Of a stretch of DNA of 64,000 nt, positions 18,325 through 26,725 are shown piece after piece (position 1 is the stretch's first letter; every line of letters begins with the position of its first letter). Under the pieces are notes generated by a model, which was not told where the DNA came from, did not search any database, and saw nothing but the letters and a program-made list of their open reading frames with translations. Position numbers and translations under genes: made by a program. Source of the stretch: Nocardia brasiliensis ATCC 700358 (GTDB lineage Bacteria > Actinomycetota > Actinomycetes > Mycobacteriales > Mycobacteriaceae); the NCBI RefSeq assembly GCF_000250675.2, contig NC_018681.1, positions 1,674,001 through 1,738,000 on the forward strand, read 5' to 3'.

Positions 18325-20472
18325 ATGAAGTTCGCGGGGCGGCGGGCTCCGGTGTTGCTGCATCGCACCGAGGAACTCGCCGAACTGGCCGGGCTGCTGG
18401 CCGATCGACGGGTCCGGTTGCTCGCGCTCACCGGCACGGCCGGTGTCGGGAAGAGCAGCCTGGCCCGGGCAGCGTTGCGGGCCGGGGCTTTTCGTGAGCA
18501 CCGGGTCGTATCGGTGGATCTCGCGTCGGCGACCGATCGCCCGGTCGCGCTGGGCGGCCTGCTGGATCAGCTGTGCGGACCGGAGCCGGACCGCCCGAGC
18601 GAGCCTGCCGAACTGCTCGGGCGCATCGCTGTCGCGCTCGCCACCGGCCCGGCTGTGCTGCTGCTGGACAACTGTGACCTTGTCGCAGCGGCGATTTCGT
18701 GCGACATCGCGCAATTGCTCGACCGGTGCCCGGGGCTGCGGATCGTGTCGACCGCCCGCGTGCCGCTCGGCCTGTGCAACGAATGCGTGCTGTGCGTGTC
18801 CGCGCTGTCTGCGGAGGCACCGACCGAGCACGGCGACCTCTCGCCTGCGGCCCAGCTCCTGGTCGGCAGTATGGACGGCCACTACGACGAGACCGGTGTG
18901 CTTGCCGAAAAGTCTGTGCTGGAAGATATTTCGCGTGCGGTGGGCGGCGTGCCGCTCGCCCTCGAGCTGGCCGCAGCCGACATCGTGCGGGGCGGCGCGG
19001 CCGAGACGCTGCGCCGGATCGAGGCGGGTAGTGATCTGGTGTCCGGGCAATCCGTGGACACACCCGTGCGCCACCGATCACTATGCGCCGCCATCGACTG
19101 GGGCCTGACCGACCTCGATCCGGCGCTGCTCGAGCTGCTGCTGCGGCTGGCACAGTGCACCGCCGCGGTGAACCGCGGCGCGGTGCTGCTGCTCGGTGGC
19201 CTGGACGATGAGCTGACCACCGCGGGCCTGGCCGAGCTGGTGAATCGCAGCCTGCTGTACGGCAGGCTCGATGCACAGGGCGAGGTGAGTTACGAACTCA
19301 CTGCGACAGTGCGGATCTGGTGTCGTCGGCGACTGGCGGCCGATCCGAGGCTTGCGGCACGGTTGCGTGCCGAGCATCTCGATCGGCTGTGCCGGCTGGC
19401 TGAATCTCTCGGGCGCGGAATTGATCCCGATCGGCCCGTGCCCGCCTGCGCCGACGTGCACGCCCGGGACTTCCTGGCGGCGATCAGCGAACTGTGCGTC
19501 GCCGGCCGGGTGGACGAAGCCCTGGGCATTGCGGCGGATCTGCAAGACGTATGGATCCGGTGCGGCCATCTGGACGACGTGGAACGGCGGCTCTCGGCCG
19601 GCCTGGCCCAAGACCTGCCCGGCGCGACGCGGCTGCGCGGGGTGCGGTTGCTCGGCCGGTGGGCGTTGTCCTCGGGCCGGTTTCGGCGCGCGGTCGCGTT
19701 ACTGAGTGAGGCCGCGGCGCTGCGGCGGTTCGGCGAGCAGGCCGTTACCGATGCCGATTCGCTCGAGCTCGCCCGCACCGCGCTCACCCCGCTCGCGCCG
19801 GTGACCGCCGAGTGGGCCGAGCTGCGGCGGCGGATTCGGCGGATCGCGCCGGCGGACGGCGGTCTCGCGGCGCGTAATGCGCTGGCGAGCAACAGACTCT
19901 GCACCGCCGATCGGGCGCTGCTGATCTATCGGGAAGTGCTCGAGCATCCCCAGGTGCACGGATACCCGCTCGAAGCGATCTGTGCCATCGAGGGTTGCGG
20001 CGCGGCCTACGCGCTGTCCGGTGCCGAGTACGTGGCCGCGGCGGCGACCTTGGTGCTGGCCGGTGTCCGGCTGCGTGCCGATCACGGGATACCGGCGCTC
20101 GGCACCGACGGCGAGCTCTTCGATTGGCCGGAGCTGTTGGGGGAGCGACTGTTCGCGGACACCGTGCGGCTCGTGTCGACAATGAGCCTGGCGGCGGCGA
20201 TCGACTACGCGCGCTCCGTGCACGGCCGCTCGGCGCTCTACACGCTCACGCCACGCCAGCGGGAGATCGCCGAGTTGGTCGCGACCGGGAAGACGAACCG
20301 GATGATCGCCGCCGAGCTCGGGTTGTCGGAGTGGACGGTCGTCAACCATCTGCGGCGGGTGATGGTCAAGCTCGGCTGTCCCTCGCGGCTGCATATCGCA
20401 CTACTGGTGCAACGCGGCGCGAAAACGGCGACGATCATCGGCCCGGGCAAGTGGATTGGCGAGAATCCGTAA
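18325..20472 (+). CDS. Large AAA/NB-ARC ATPase regulator with C-terminal LuxR helix-turn-helix
   Basis: This 715-residue protein has an N-terminal P-loop (TGTAGVGKSSL, residues about 36-46), a Walker B-like LLLDNCD and a helical, TPR-like middle. The C-terminal LuxR domain (LTPRQREIAELVATG ... LSEWTVVNHLRRVM) occupies about residues 640-700. The architecture matches pathway-specific LAL/AfsR-like activators of actinomycete secondary metabolism. Its ATG follows AAGGGGC and lies 44 bp after the pump, so the two probably form an operon serving the isonitrile locus. Confidence 0.88.
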   Translation: MKFAGRRAPVLLHRTEELAELAGLLADRRVRLLALTGTAGVGKSSLARAALRAGAFREHRVVSVDLASATDRPVALGGLLDQLCGPEPDRPSEPAELLGRIAVALATGPAVLLLDNCDLVAAAISCDIAQLLDRCPGLRIVSTARVPLGLCNECVLCVSALSAEAPTEHGDLSPAAQLLVGSMDGHYDETGVLAEKSVLEDISRAVGGVPLALELAAADIVRGGAAETLRRIEAGSDLVSGQSVDTPVRHRSLCAAIDWGLTDLDPALLELLLRLAQCTAAVNRGAVLLLGGLDDELTTAGLAELVNRSLLYGRLDAQGEVSYELTATVRIWCRRRLAADPRLAARLRAEHLDRLCRLAESLGRGIDPDRPVPACADVHARDFLAAISELCVAGRVDEALGIAADLQDVWIRCGHLDDVERRLSAGLAQDLPGATRLRGVRLLGRWALSSGRFRRAVALLSEAAALRRFGEQAVTDADSLELARTALTPLAPVTAEWAELRRRIRRIAPADGGLAARNALASNRLCTADRALLIYREVLEHPQVHGYPLEAICAIEGCGAAYALSGAEYVAAAATLVLAGVRLRADHGIPALGTDGELFDWPELLGERLFADTVRLVSTMSLAAAIDYARSVHGRSALYTLTPRQREIAELVATGKTNRMIAAELGLSEWTVVNHLRRVMVKLGCPSRLHIALLVQRGAKTATIIGPGKWIGENP

Positions 20473-20835
20473 TTAATTGGCGATCCATCCGGTTCCGCGG
20501 CGCGGGATTGTCCGCTAGCGTTCGCGAGTGATCAACGTCCAGCTCGTCAGAACCGTACTGACCTGGGCGTTTTCGTGTTTCAGGCCGCGGTGCCGGTACC
20601 CCGTCCGGGCATCGTGCCGACCCGATGTCAGATCTTTGTCAGAGCTGAAACCCGGTACCTCTAATGGTGCGGTGTGGCTATGTCAAATCTTTGTCAAATG
20701 CGATGAGGGGAGCTACGCAGATTATGTCACCTGTGTAGAGTAATGAGCGTCGGACGCCGCACTCGCAAGTTGGTCTAACAATTTCCGGGCTGTCTGGAAT
20801 CTCCGCGGTTCAAAGCAATATTGGGGAGCATTCGT
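20473..20835. other. Intergenic region upstream of the transposase-like gene
   Basis: This stretch of about 360 bp is A+T-rich and holds two copies of an 11-bp-period GTCA direct repeat (20627-20643 and 20682-20698). No gene is supported: the 71-residue ORF at 20528 lacks a ribosome binding site and runs through the repeats. Confidence 0.5.
20627..20698 (+). promoter_or_regulatory. Two tandem GTCA-N7-GTCA direct repeats, candidate OmpR/SARP-type operators
   Basis: GTCAGATCTTTGTCAGA (20627-20643) and GTCAAATCTTTGTCAAA (20682-20698) each hold two GTCA half sites with an 11-bp period. They are spaced 55 bp apart, close to five helical turns. OmpR-like winged-helix regulators bind such head-to-tail sites. 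Similar pairs occur at 28.0-28.2 kb. Confidence 0.65.
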
Positions 20836-22008
20836 ATGTTCGAAGATTTTGAAGAGGCTGCTGAGCTGTGTAATGTTCTATTCTCTTCGTTGCCGCGCAA
20901 AGATCAACGTAGTCGAGCGGCGCAATATTTGAAAGGGCTGCTGGACTCGCCCGGCCGCAAATCGGTGCGGAATATCGCGCGGTCACTCGACGGCACGGTC
21001 ACCGATCAAAGTCTGCACCATTTCATCAGCGCGTCGAACTGGGACTGGACCCCGGTTCGCTTCGCGCTTGCCGAATACCTGTTCGGCAGGCAGGAGATCG
21101 AGTCGCTGGTGGTGCACTCGATGGCGATCAAGAAGTCGGGCCAGCATTCGGTAGGTGTCGAGCGGCGCTTCCTGCCCACCGCGGGCCGGGTGGTGAATGT
21201 GCAACAGGCGACTGCGATCTGGGCCCTGTCGCCGGAACTCAGCGCCCCCGTCGACTGGCGCCTGCACCTGCCGCGCGGCTGGCTCGACGACCAGCATCGG
21301 CGCTCGTCCGCCGCGATTCCGCCGGATCTGCTGCCACAACTGCGCGAGGACCTGATCGTCGAGTTGTGCCTGCGACTGAAGCACGACTGGCACCTGCCGG
21401 TGCGGCCGGTGGTGCTCGACGCCCGCGAGCTCGATATCCGCGCGGTGGTGCCGCGGTTGCACGCGCACGGTATTCCATCGCTGTCGCGCGTCGATCGCGC
21501 GACGAAATTGCATGTTGCCGATGAAATGCTGACCGGCCATCGCGCCGACTGCCTGATTCCCGCGGGCGACATCATGAAAGCCGCCAAGGGAAGTCGGCGG
21601 CGCATGCTGTTGCCGTCGCACGGTGAGCTGCCGGGAAAATTGCGGTCGCCCCGGACCGCCGCGGTGACGGTCGGTTTCGCCCCTCGCACGCGCAATTCCG
21701 TCGGCGGACCCGCCGCAGAACTGGCGCTGCTGGAAATACCCGCGCAGACCGGCTCGGCCGCGCGAACACTGTGGCTGACCGATCTGCCGACCGAGCGGGC
21801 CGGCGAACTGGTCCGGCTGGCGGCAGCGCTGACCCGGGTCGAGCGGGACAGCGCCGAGGTCGCCGACAAGGCCGGTGTCCGGGACTACTCCGGTCGCAGT
21901 TACGGCGGCTGGCATCGGCACGTGACGCTGGCCTCCGTGGCACACGCGCTGCTGATGCGGCTGGCGGCCGACCGGGAGACGCTGGCGCCGATGGAGGCCG
22001 CCGGGTGA
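20836..22008 (+). CDS. IS701-type DDE transposase relative with lost catalytic residues
   Basis: This protein of about 390 residues (ATG 20836; an in-frame start at 20821 is possible) follows the IS701 transposase fold. It shows KKSGQHSVGVERRF, an ATAIWAL segment and, near the C-terminus, GRSYGGWHRHVTL. In transposases of this family the first motif begins with a catalytic Asp; here the corresponding residue is His (VVHSM). The catalytic Glu of the last motif (F-E-G-R-S) appears as Ser (DYSGRS). No terminal inverted repeats or target duplications flank it. Its stop abuts the convergent acyltransferase stop. I infer a domesticated DNA-binding protein, possibly regulatory for the polyketide cluster. 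Confidence 0.75.
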   Translation: MFEDFEEAAELCNVLFSSLPRKDQRSRAAQYLKGLLDSPGRKSVRNIARSLDGTVTDQSLHHFISASNWDWTPVRFALAEYLFGRQEIESLVVHSMAIKKSGQHSVGVERRFLPTAGRVVNVQQATAIWALSPELSAPVDWRLHLPRGWLDDQHRRSSAAIPPDLLPQLREDLIVELCLRLKHDWHLPVRPVVLDARELDIRAVVPRLHAHGIPSLSRVDRATKLHVADEMLTGHRADCLIPAGDIMKAAKGSRRRMLLPSHGELPGKLRSPRTAAVTVGFAPRTRNSVGGPAAELALLEIPAQTGSAARTLWLTDLPTERAGELVRLAAALTRVERDSAEVADKAGVRDYSGRSYGGWHRHVTLASVAHALLMRLAADRETLAPMEAAG

Positions 22009-22989
22009 TCACGACGGCGGTGCGCACACCGAGGTGAGGGTGGCGAAGGCCGCGGCCGCGGCCTGCCAGTCCGCGCCACCGGCGCGGGCAGGTGCGACCG
22101 ACACGACCGCGCCGCGGCCTTCGCGCATGGCGGGATGCCTGCGCGCGACGGTCGACAATCCTTGTCCGGGACCGGCTTCGACGCACACGATGCGCTCGTG
22201 CGATCCGACGAGCGCGTCGAGGGTGGGCCAGAAGCGCACGGTCGCCACGGGATGGTGGGCCCAGTACGCCGGATCGGCGATCGTCGCCTGGTCCAGTGGG
22301 CGGGTGGTGTAGCAGGAGAAGACCGGGATGCGCGGCAGCCGCGGCGTGAGCGCGGCCAGGTACTCGAGACTACCGGTGGCCGCGGGCAGCAGCAGCGGGC
22401 TGTGAAACGCGCTGAGCGACGGCACCGTTCGACAGGTGCGTCCCGCCGCGCGCAACTCGGCCGACACCGTGGCGAGTGCGGTGTCGGATCCGGCCAGGAT
22501 CGTCTGCCGTGGCGCGTTGATCGCCGCGAGCGCCACCTCCTGCGACAGGTACGGCTCGAGTTCGTCGACGGTCGCGGCCACCGCGAGCATGCCGCCCGCG
22601 GGCGCGGCAGCGATCCGGTGCACCCGGTCGAGCACCACGCCCGCGGCCTCGGGCAGCGACAGGATGTCGGTGAAGGCCGCCGCGGCCAGTTCGCCGATGC
22701 TGTGCCCGATGACGAGGTCGGGTGCGAAGCCCCAGTTGGTCACCATGCGGGCCATGGCGTAGTCGATGGCGAACAGCAGCGGCTGGGCCCGTGTGACGTG
22801 GTCGATCGGCACGACGGGCGCCGCGGCCAGCCAATCGTCGCGCAGCGGTGCGCCTTCCGCGCCGAAGGCCGCGAAGACCTCGTCCATCGCCTTGGTGAAC
22901 GTGGGCTCCTCTTGATAGAGCCCCGCGGCCATGCGCGGGTATTGCGAACCTTGGCCGGGGAACATCATCGCCAGGGTCGGCTCACTCAT
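22009..22989 (-). CDS. Malonyl/acyl-CoA:ACP acyltransferase (FabD-like, DpsD type)
   Basis: This 326-residue acyltransferase has the oxyanion motif PGQGSQ at 11-16, nucleophile Ser97 in GHSIGE and an AFHSPLL motif with the catalytic His region. Stand-alone ATs paired with a KSIII occur in type II polyketide systems with non-acetate starters (daunorubicin DpsD, R1128 ZhuC). The ATG at 22989 overlaps the end of the KSIII gene by 8 nt, which supports a joint role in starter-unit selection or loading. Confidence 0.88.
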   Translation of the reverse strand: MSEPTLAMMFPGQGSQYPRMAAGLYQEEPTFTKAMDEVFAAFGAEGAPLRDDWLAAAPVVPIDHVTRAQPLLFAIDYAMARMVTNWGFAPDLVIGHSIGELAAAAFTDILSLPEAAGVVLDRVHRIAAAPAGGMLAVAATVDELEPYLSQEVALAAINAPRQTILAGSDTALATVSAELRAAGRTCRTVPSLSAFHSPLLLPAATGSLEYLAALTPRLPRIPVFSCYTTRPLDQATIADPAYWAHHPVATVRFWPTLDALVGSHERIVCVEAGPGQGLSTVARRHPAMREGRGAVVSVAPARAGGADWQAAAAAFATLTSVCAPPS

Positions 22990-24034
22990 GGGAATTTCCC
23001 TCGGTAGCGGCCACCCACGAAGGGCGGCTGAGGATTTCGACGACCGCGCAGGACCAGCTGAACCCGGCGCCGACACTGGCCAGCAGGCACAGGTCGCCGG
23101 GGCCGACCGCGCCCGTACCGACCAGGTGGTCCAGGCCGGCGATGGGATCGCCCGCGCCGAGGTGACCGACGGTCCGGCTCCACGACCAGGTGGTGCGCTC
23201 CGGATCGATGTCGAACTGGGACAGGAAGCCGGCTTTGACGCGTCGCCAACCCATGTGCGGCAACGATATTCGCGCGATATCCGCGAGCTCGACACCTGCC
23301 GCGGCGAGCGCGCCGTGCAGCGCGGCCTTCTGGCCCGCGGCCACGCGCGCGGCGCTGTACTGCCGGCCGCGGGCGGCGACGTATTCACGCTTGTGCGCCT
23401 CGAGGTCGACCGGGGACGGAGCGGTGAGCGACGGCGCACCGTAGGAGTCGCCGCCGCGGTGCATCCCTTCCAGCTCCGGATCCGAAACCGTGTGCAGTGC
23501 ACGGAGAACGGCGAAACCGGACCGCCGCGACACCAGCAGCGCCGTGCCGCCGTCGGCATAGACCGTGCCGGGATCGCTGCGCCAGCGGTCGAACTCGGGT
23601 GGGTTCAGCCGGTCACCGCTGGTGATGAGCACGCAATCCCGGTCGGCGGACGCCGAGAGATAGGCGCCCGCCAGTTCGAGCGCGGCCATACCACCGTTCG
23701 AGACTTGCCGAATTTCCATTGCCGGGCAACGGTTTCCGACCGCGACACGTTGAATGTACGATGCGGGCGACCACAGGTGATGGCCCTGGAAGTACAGGCT
23801 GGCGTGCAGGATGAGGTCGATCCGGTCAGGTCCGATACCGGTCCGGTCCAGCACCGCGGTAGCGGCGTTGGCGGCCATCTCCGGCCCGGATTCCTTCTCC
23901 GCCACGGTGACCGACGCCATGCCGGTCATCGTCGCCAGCTTTTCGTCGCAGTCGCCCGCCGCCACCGCCTGGCCGGTCGACACGGTCGGCGGCAGCCAGG
24001 TGGCGCATCCGGCGAGATAGAGTTCGCCGCTCAT
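22982..24034 (-). CDS. KSIII starter-unit synthase with active-site Ser (DpsC-like)
   Basis: This 350-residue FabH-fold protein has Ser112 in QVSNGGMAAL where FabH enzymes have the nucleophilic Cys. Daunorubicin DpsC has the same Cys-to-Ser change and selects propionyl-CoA as starter. The usual FabH His-Asn pair is also altered (LPHMGWRR and GHLGAGDP). The start chosen is the ATG at 24034, with CGGAG six nt upstream and the protein beginning MSGELYLAG; a start at 24073 would overlap the neighbouring gene. It implies a propionyl (ethyl side-chain) starter for the polyketide. Confidence 0.88.
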   Translation of the reverse strand: MSGELYLAGCATWLPPTVSTGQAVAAGDCDEKLATMTGMASVTVAEKESGPEMAANAATAVLDRTGIGPDRIDLILHASLYFQGHHLWSPASYIQRVAVGNRCPAMEIRQVSNGGMAALELAGAYLSASADRDCVLITSGDRLNPPEFDRWRSDPGTVYADGGTALLVSRRSGFAVLRALHTVSDPELEGMHRGGDSYGAPSLTAPSPVDLEAHKREYVAARGRQYSAARVAAGQKAALHGALAAAGVELADIARISLPHMGWRRVKAGFLSQFDIDPERTTWSWSRTVGHLGAGDPIAGLDHLVGTGAVGPGDLCLLASVGAGFSWSCAVVEILSRPSWVAATEGNSHE

Positions 24035-24050
24035 GCGCGTCTCCGGATGC

Positions 24051-25046
24051 TCATCGGGCGGTGCCCGCGACATCGAGTTCCTTGGCCAGCAGCGGTGGCA
24101 GGTGCTCGCTCACCAGCTCGATATTGCGTGCCACCAGGTCGTCCGGCATGCCGGCGATATCGGCCCAGAAGATCAAGTGCCGCACCGGCAATCCCGCGAT
24201 GCGGGCCTTGATCCGGACCGCGGCCTGCTCGGGTGTCAGGATCTCCAGGTGTCCCCAGGACCCGTCCAACGGCCGCACGCGCAGGTCGTCCGGTCCGAGC
24301 GGCGGCGGGGCCGGGCGGTCGGTGCCCTCGACCGAGGAGCTGCGGTAGGTGTTCTTCTGATGCGCCAGATACGGGGTGACGCGGGCCCACGCCGCTTCCG
24401 GGTCGTCGGCCAGCAGAATCGGCACCAGATCCGCGACCCGCGCCGACTCGGGGTCGTGACCGCCCTCGACCAATCCCACCTGATAGTGCGCGAACATCTC
24501 GTGCGAGATGTGCATCAGCCCGATGCCGAGCCGGCCGGCCAGCCGCGCCCCGCGGGGGCGATAGAAGCCGCCCCACATCGGCACCGGCTGCTGCACGGGG
24601 CCCGGGGTGACACCGCCGGTCTCCCACAGGCGGCGGACCTCTTCGATCGTCGCGCCGGTACGGGCGAACCGCTTGCTGAAATCGGCGTCGAACAACTGGT
24701 ACTCGGGTACGCGATAGCCGGCACCGAGGCCGAGTTCGAGCCGTCCGCCGCTGATCAGATCGACGACCGCGGCCTCCTCGGCGAGCTGCGCGGGCTTGCG
24801 CAGCGCCGGTAGCACGACAGCCGTGCCGATCCGGACGTGCCGGGTGCGGGCCGCCGCGGCGGCCGCGAAGGTCAGCGGCTGCGGCAGATAGCCGTCCTCG
24901 AAGAGGTGGTGCTCGGTGAACCAGATGCCACCGGCGCCGCGCCGGTCGGCCTCCTCGCAGAACTCCAGGGTGCGTGCGTAGTGGTCGGCCCACGGCCGCT
25001 GCCACTGCCGGGGGTTTCGGAGATCGAAGACGAGTCCGACGTCCAT
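24051..25046 (-). CDS. Luciferase-like (LLM class) flavin-dependent oxidoreductase
   Basis: This 331-residue TIM-barrel protein of the bacterial luciferase/F420-dependent family has an N-terminal VGLVFDLRNP, WFTEHHLFEDGY near residue 40, and a GRLELGLGAGY segment that forms the flavin/phosphate site. The start is the ATG at 25046, with GGAG seven nt upstream. It lies between the sugar genes and the KSIII gene in one overlapping operon. A role as a tailoring reductase or monooxygenase in polyketide or sugar maturation is inferred. Whether it uses FMN or F420 is not resolved. Confidence 0.82.
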   Translation of the reverse strand: MDVGLVFDLRNPRQWQRPWADHYARTLEFCEEADRRGAGGIWFTEHHLFEDGYLPQPLTFAAAAAARTRHVRIGTAVVLPALRKPAQLAEEAAVVDLISGGRLELGLGAGYRVPEYQLFDADFSKRFARTGATIEEVRRLWETGGVTPGPVQQPVPMWGGFYRPRGARLAGRLGIGLMHISHEMFAHYQVGLVEGGHDPESARVADLVPILLADDPEAAWARVTPYLAHQKNTYRSSSVEGTDRPAPPPLGPDDLRVRPLDGSWGHLEILTPEQAAVRIKARIAGLPVRHLIFWADIAGMPDDLVARNIELVSEHLPPLLAKELDVAGTAR

Positions 25047-25112
25047 GTGTGCTCCATTCTTCAGCGGTGCCACCGTGACTCGCGCGAGTCACGGTGGCGT
25101 CGAGGCACCGGC

Positions 25113-26117
25113 TCAGCCGGTCGTCGATTCGGTGGTGACCCGCTCGGCCGCGCAGACCTCGATGGTCCGGCGCAGTGCGGTTTCCAGGGGTACGGTCGGC
25201 TGCCAGCCGGTGACGGCGCGGAAAGCCGAAGAGTCGATGGTGATGTGCACCAGATCGCCGGCCTCGGCATGGGCGGGCGGCGGCACCGAGACGACGGGGG
25301 CCCGGCTGCCAGTGTGCGCGGCGACCAGGTCCGCGATGGTGCCGAACAACTGCCCGAGCGGGATGCCGTGGCCGGACCCGAGCACCCAGGCGCGCCCGGC
25401 CAGTTCGGCGGTGTGCTCGGTCGCGGCCACCAGCGCCCGGGCGATGTCCTCGACGTAGACCACGTCGCGCTTGACGGTGCCGTCGTGCCACATGGTGAGC
25501 GGGTCGCCGGCCAGCGCGCGCCGGATCATCATCGAGACCACGCCTTTGTCCCGCGCGGTCGACTGTGGCCCGCTGCCGAAGACTGTCGGCAGGCGGGCCG
25601 ACACCGCCCGATGCGGCCCGGCCGCCAGCGAGTCGAGCAGCAGCCGTTCCGCGCGCAGCTTCTGCCGGTCGTATTCGCCTGAGGGAGCATCGATCTCGGT
25701 GCCGTCGATCACCTCGCCCGCACCCTTGCCGACCTGGGAGACGGCGCCGGCGAAGACCACGCCGACCGGGTCGGTGCGCTGTTCCAGGGCGGCGACCAGG
25801 TCTGCGACGATGCCGACGTTCACCCGCTCGGCGGCGTCGTCCCCCTCGGCGATCCGCCAGGTCGACGGGCTGTCGTTGATGTAGGCGACACAGTGCACGA
25901 CGATGTTCGCGTCCGCGACCACGCGGGCCACCACGCCGGGCGCGGTGAGGTCCGCGGGGCACACCTCGATGGTGGCGCGCGCGTCCGGCGGGATCGGTGC
26001 GGGATGCCGTGCGACGACGCGCAGCCGGATCGGCCGCGCGGCGAGTTCCCGCAGCACCGCCGAACCGACGAAGCCGGTGGCGCCGAGCAGGGTGACCAAA
26101 GGTGGTGTCAGTGCCAC
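25113..26117 (-). CDS. NDP-4-keto-6-deoxyhexose 4-ketoreductase (SDR/epimerase family)
   Basis: This 334-residue extended-SDR protein has the Rossmann motif GATGFVG at residues 12-18 and YDRQK as the catalytic Tyr-Lys pair. It resembles deoxysugar 4-ketoreductases such as DnmV, which set the C4 stereocentre as the last step before glycosyl transfer. The GTG start at 26117 overlaps the upstream epimerase stop by 10 nt and has GGAGG seven nt before it. Confidence 0.83.
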   Translation of the reverse strand: MALTPPLVTLLGATGFVGSAVLRELAARPIRLRVVARHPAPIPPDARATIEVCPADLTAPGVVARVVADANIVVHCVAYINDSPSTWRIAEGDDAAERVNVGIVADLVAALEQRTDPVGVVFAGAVSQVGKGAGEVIDGTEIDAPSGEYDRQKLRAERLLLDSLAAGPHRAVSARLPTVFGSGPQSTARDKGVVSMMIRRALAGDPLTMWHDGTVKRDVVYVEDIARALVAATEHTAELAGRAWVLGSGHGIPLGQLFGTIADLVAAHTGSRAPVVSVPPPAHAEAGDLVHITIDSSAFRAVTGWQPTVPLETALRRTIEVCAAERVTTESTTG

Positions 26118-26725
26118 AGTTTCGCCTCCAGCTCGAGGCAGGTCGCGTAGTCGGGCAGCAGTCCGCGTTCGCCCGCCTGCGCGAGAGTCAATGCGGCGCG
26201 GTCTCTTTCGGACTGCTCCGGACGGGGGATCCGGGGGATCGGCAGACCGATCTCCGGGTCCAGCGGGGAGACGGCCAATTCGTTGGCCGCTTCGTACCCC
26301 TCCGACATCACGTAGACCACGATCGAATCGTCCTCCTGCGAGAGGAAGGCGTGGCCGACGCCCATCGGGATGAACAACGCCTTGGCTGTCGCACCGTCGC
26401 CGCCCAATTCCGTTTGGTCCCAACGGCCGAAGGTCGGTGAGCCGACGCGGAGGTCGACCAGGTAGTCGGTGACGCGGCCGTGTGGGACGTACACGTACTT
26501 CGAGCGCCCCGGCGGGGTGGTCGTGTAGTGGATGCCGCGTAGTACGCCGCGAGCCGAGACGTTGTGGCTGATGTCGCGGACCGGGAACAGGCCGTGACCG
26601 AGCGCCGCGTCGAACGCGTCGATCTGGAACGGGCTGGTGAAAAGTCCACGGCTGTCCCGGTATACCGGCACGGAGAACTCCACCGCGCCCTCGATGGCGA
26701 GCTTTCTGACCTCGACCGAGCTCAT
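26108..26725 (-). CDS. dTDP-4-keto-6-deoxyhexose 3,5-epimerase (RmlC family)
   Basis: This 205-residue cupin has the catalytic His66 in VLRGIHY, followed by YVYVPHGRVTDYLVDLRVGSP and FIPMGVGHAF. RmlC-type enzymes epimerise C3 and/or C5 of dTDP-4-keto-6-deoxy sugars. In aminosugar pathways (DnmU, EvaD) the relatives act at C5 to give the L-series. The ATG overlaps the glycosyltransferase stop (TGATG), so the two are translationally coupled. Confidence 0.88.
   Translation of the reverse strand: MSSVEVRKLAIEGAVEFSVPVYRDSRGLFTSPFQIDAFDAALGHGLFPVRDISHNVSARGVLRGIHYTTTPPGRSKYVYVPHGRVTDYLVDLRVGSPTFGRWDQTELGGDGATAKALFIPMGVGHAFLSQEDDSIVVYVMSEGYEAANELAVSPLDPEIGLPIPRIPRPEQSERDRAALTLAQAGERGLLPDYATCLELEAKLWH

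Noticed and set aside
20836..22008. Active insertion sequence
   Set aside because: No terminal inverted repeats or target duplication are visible, and the catalytic Asp and Glu positions appear to be His and Ser.
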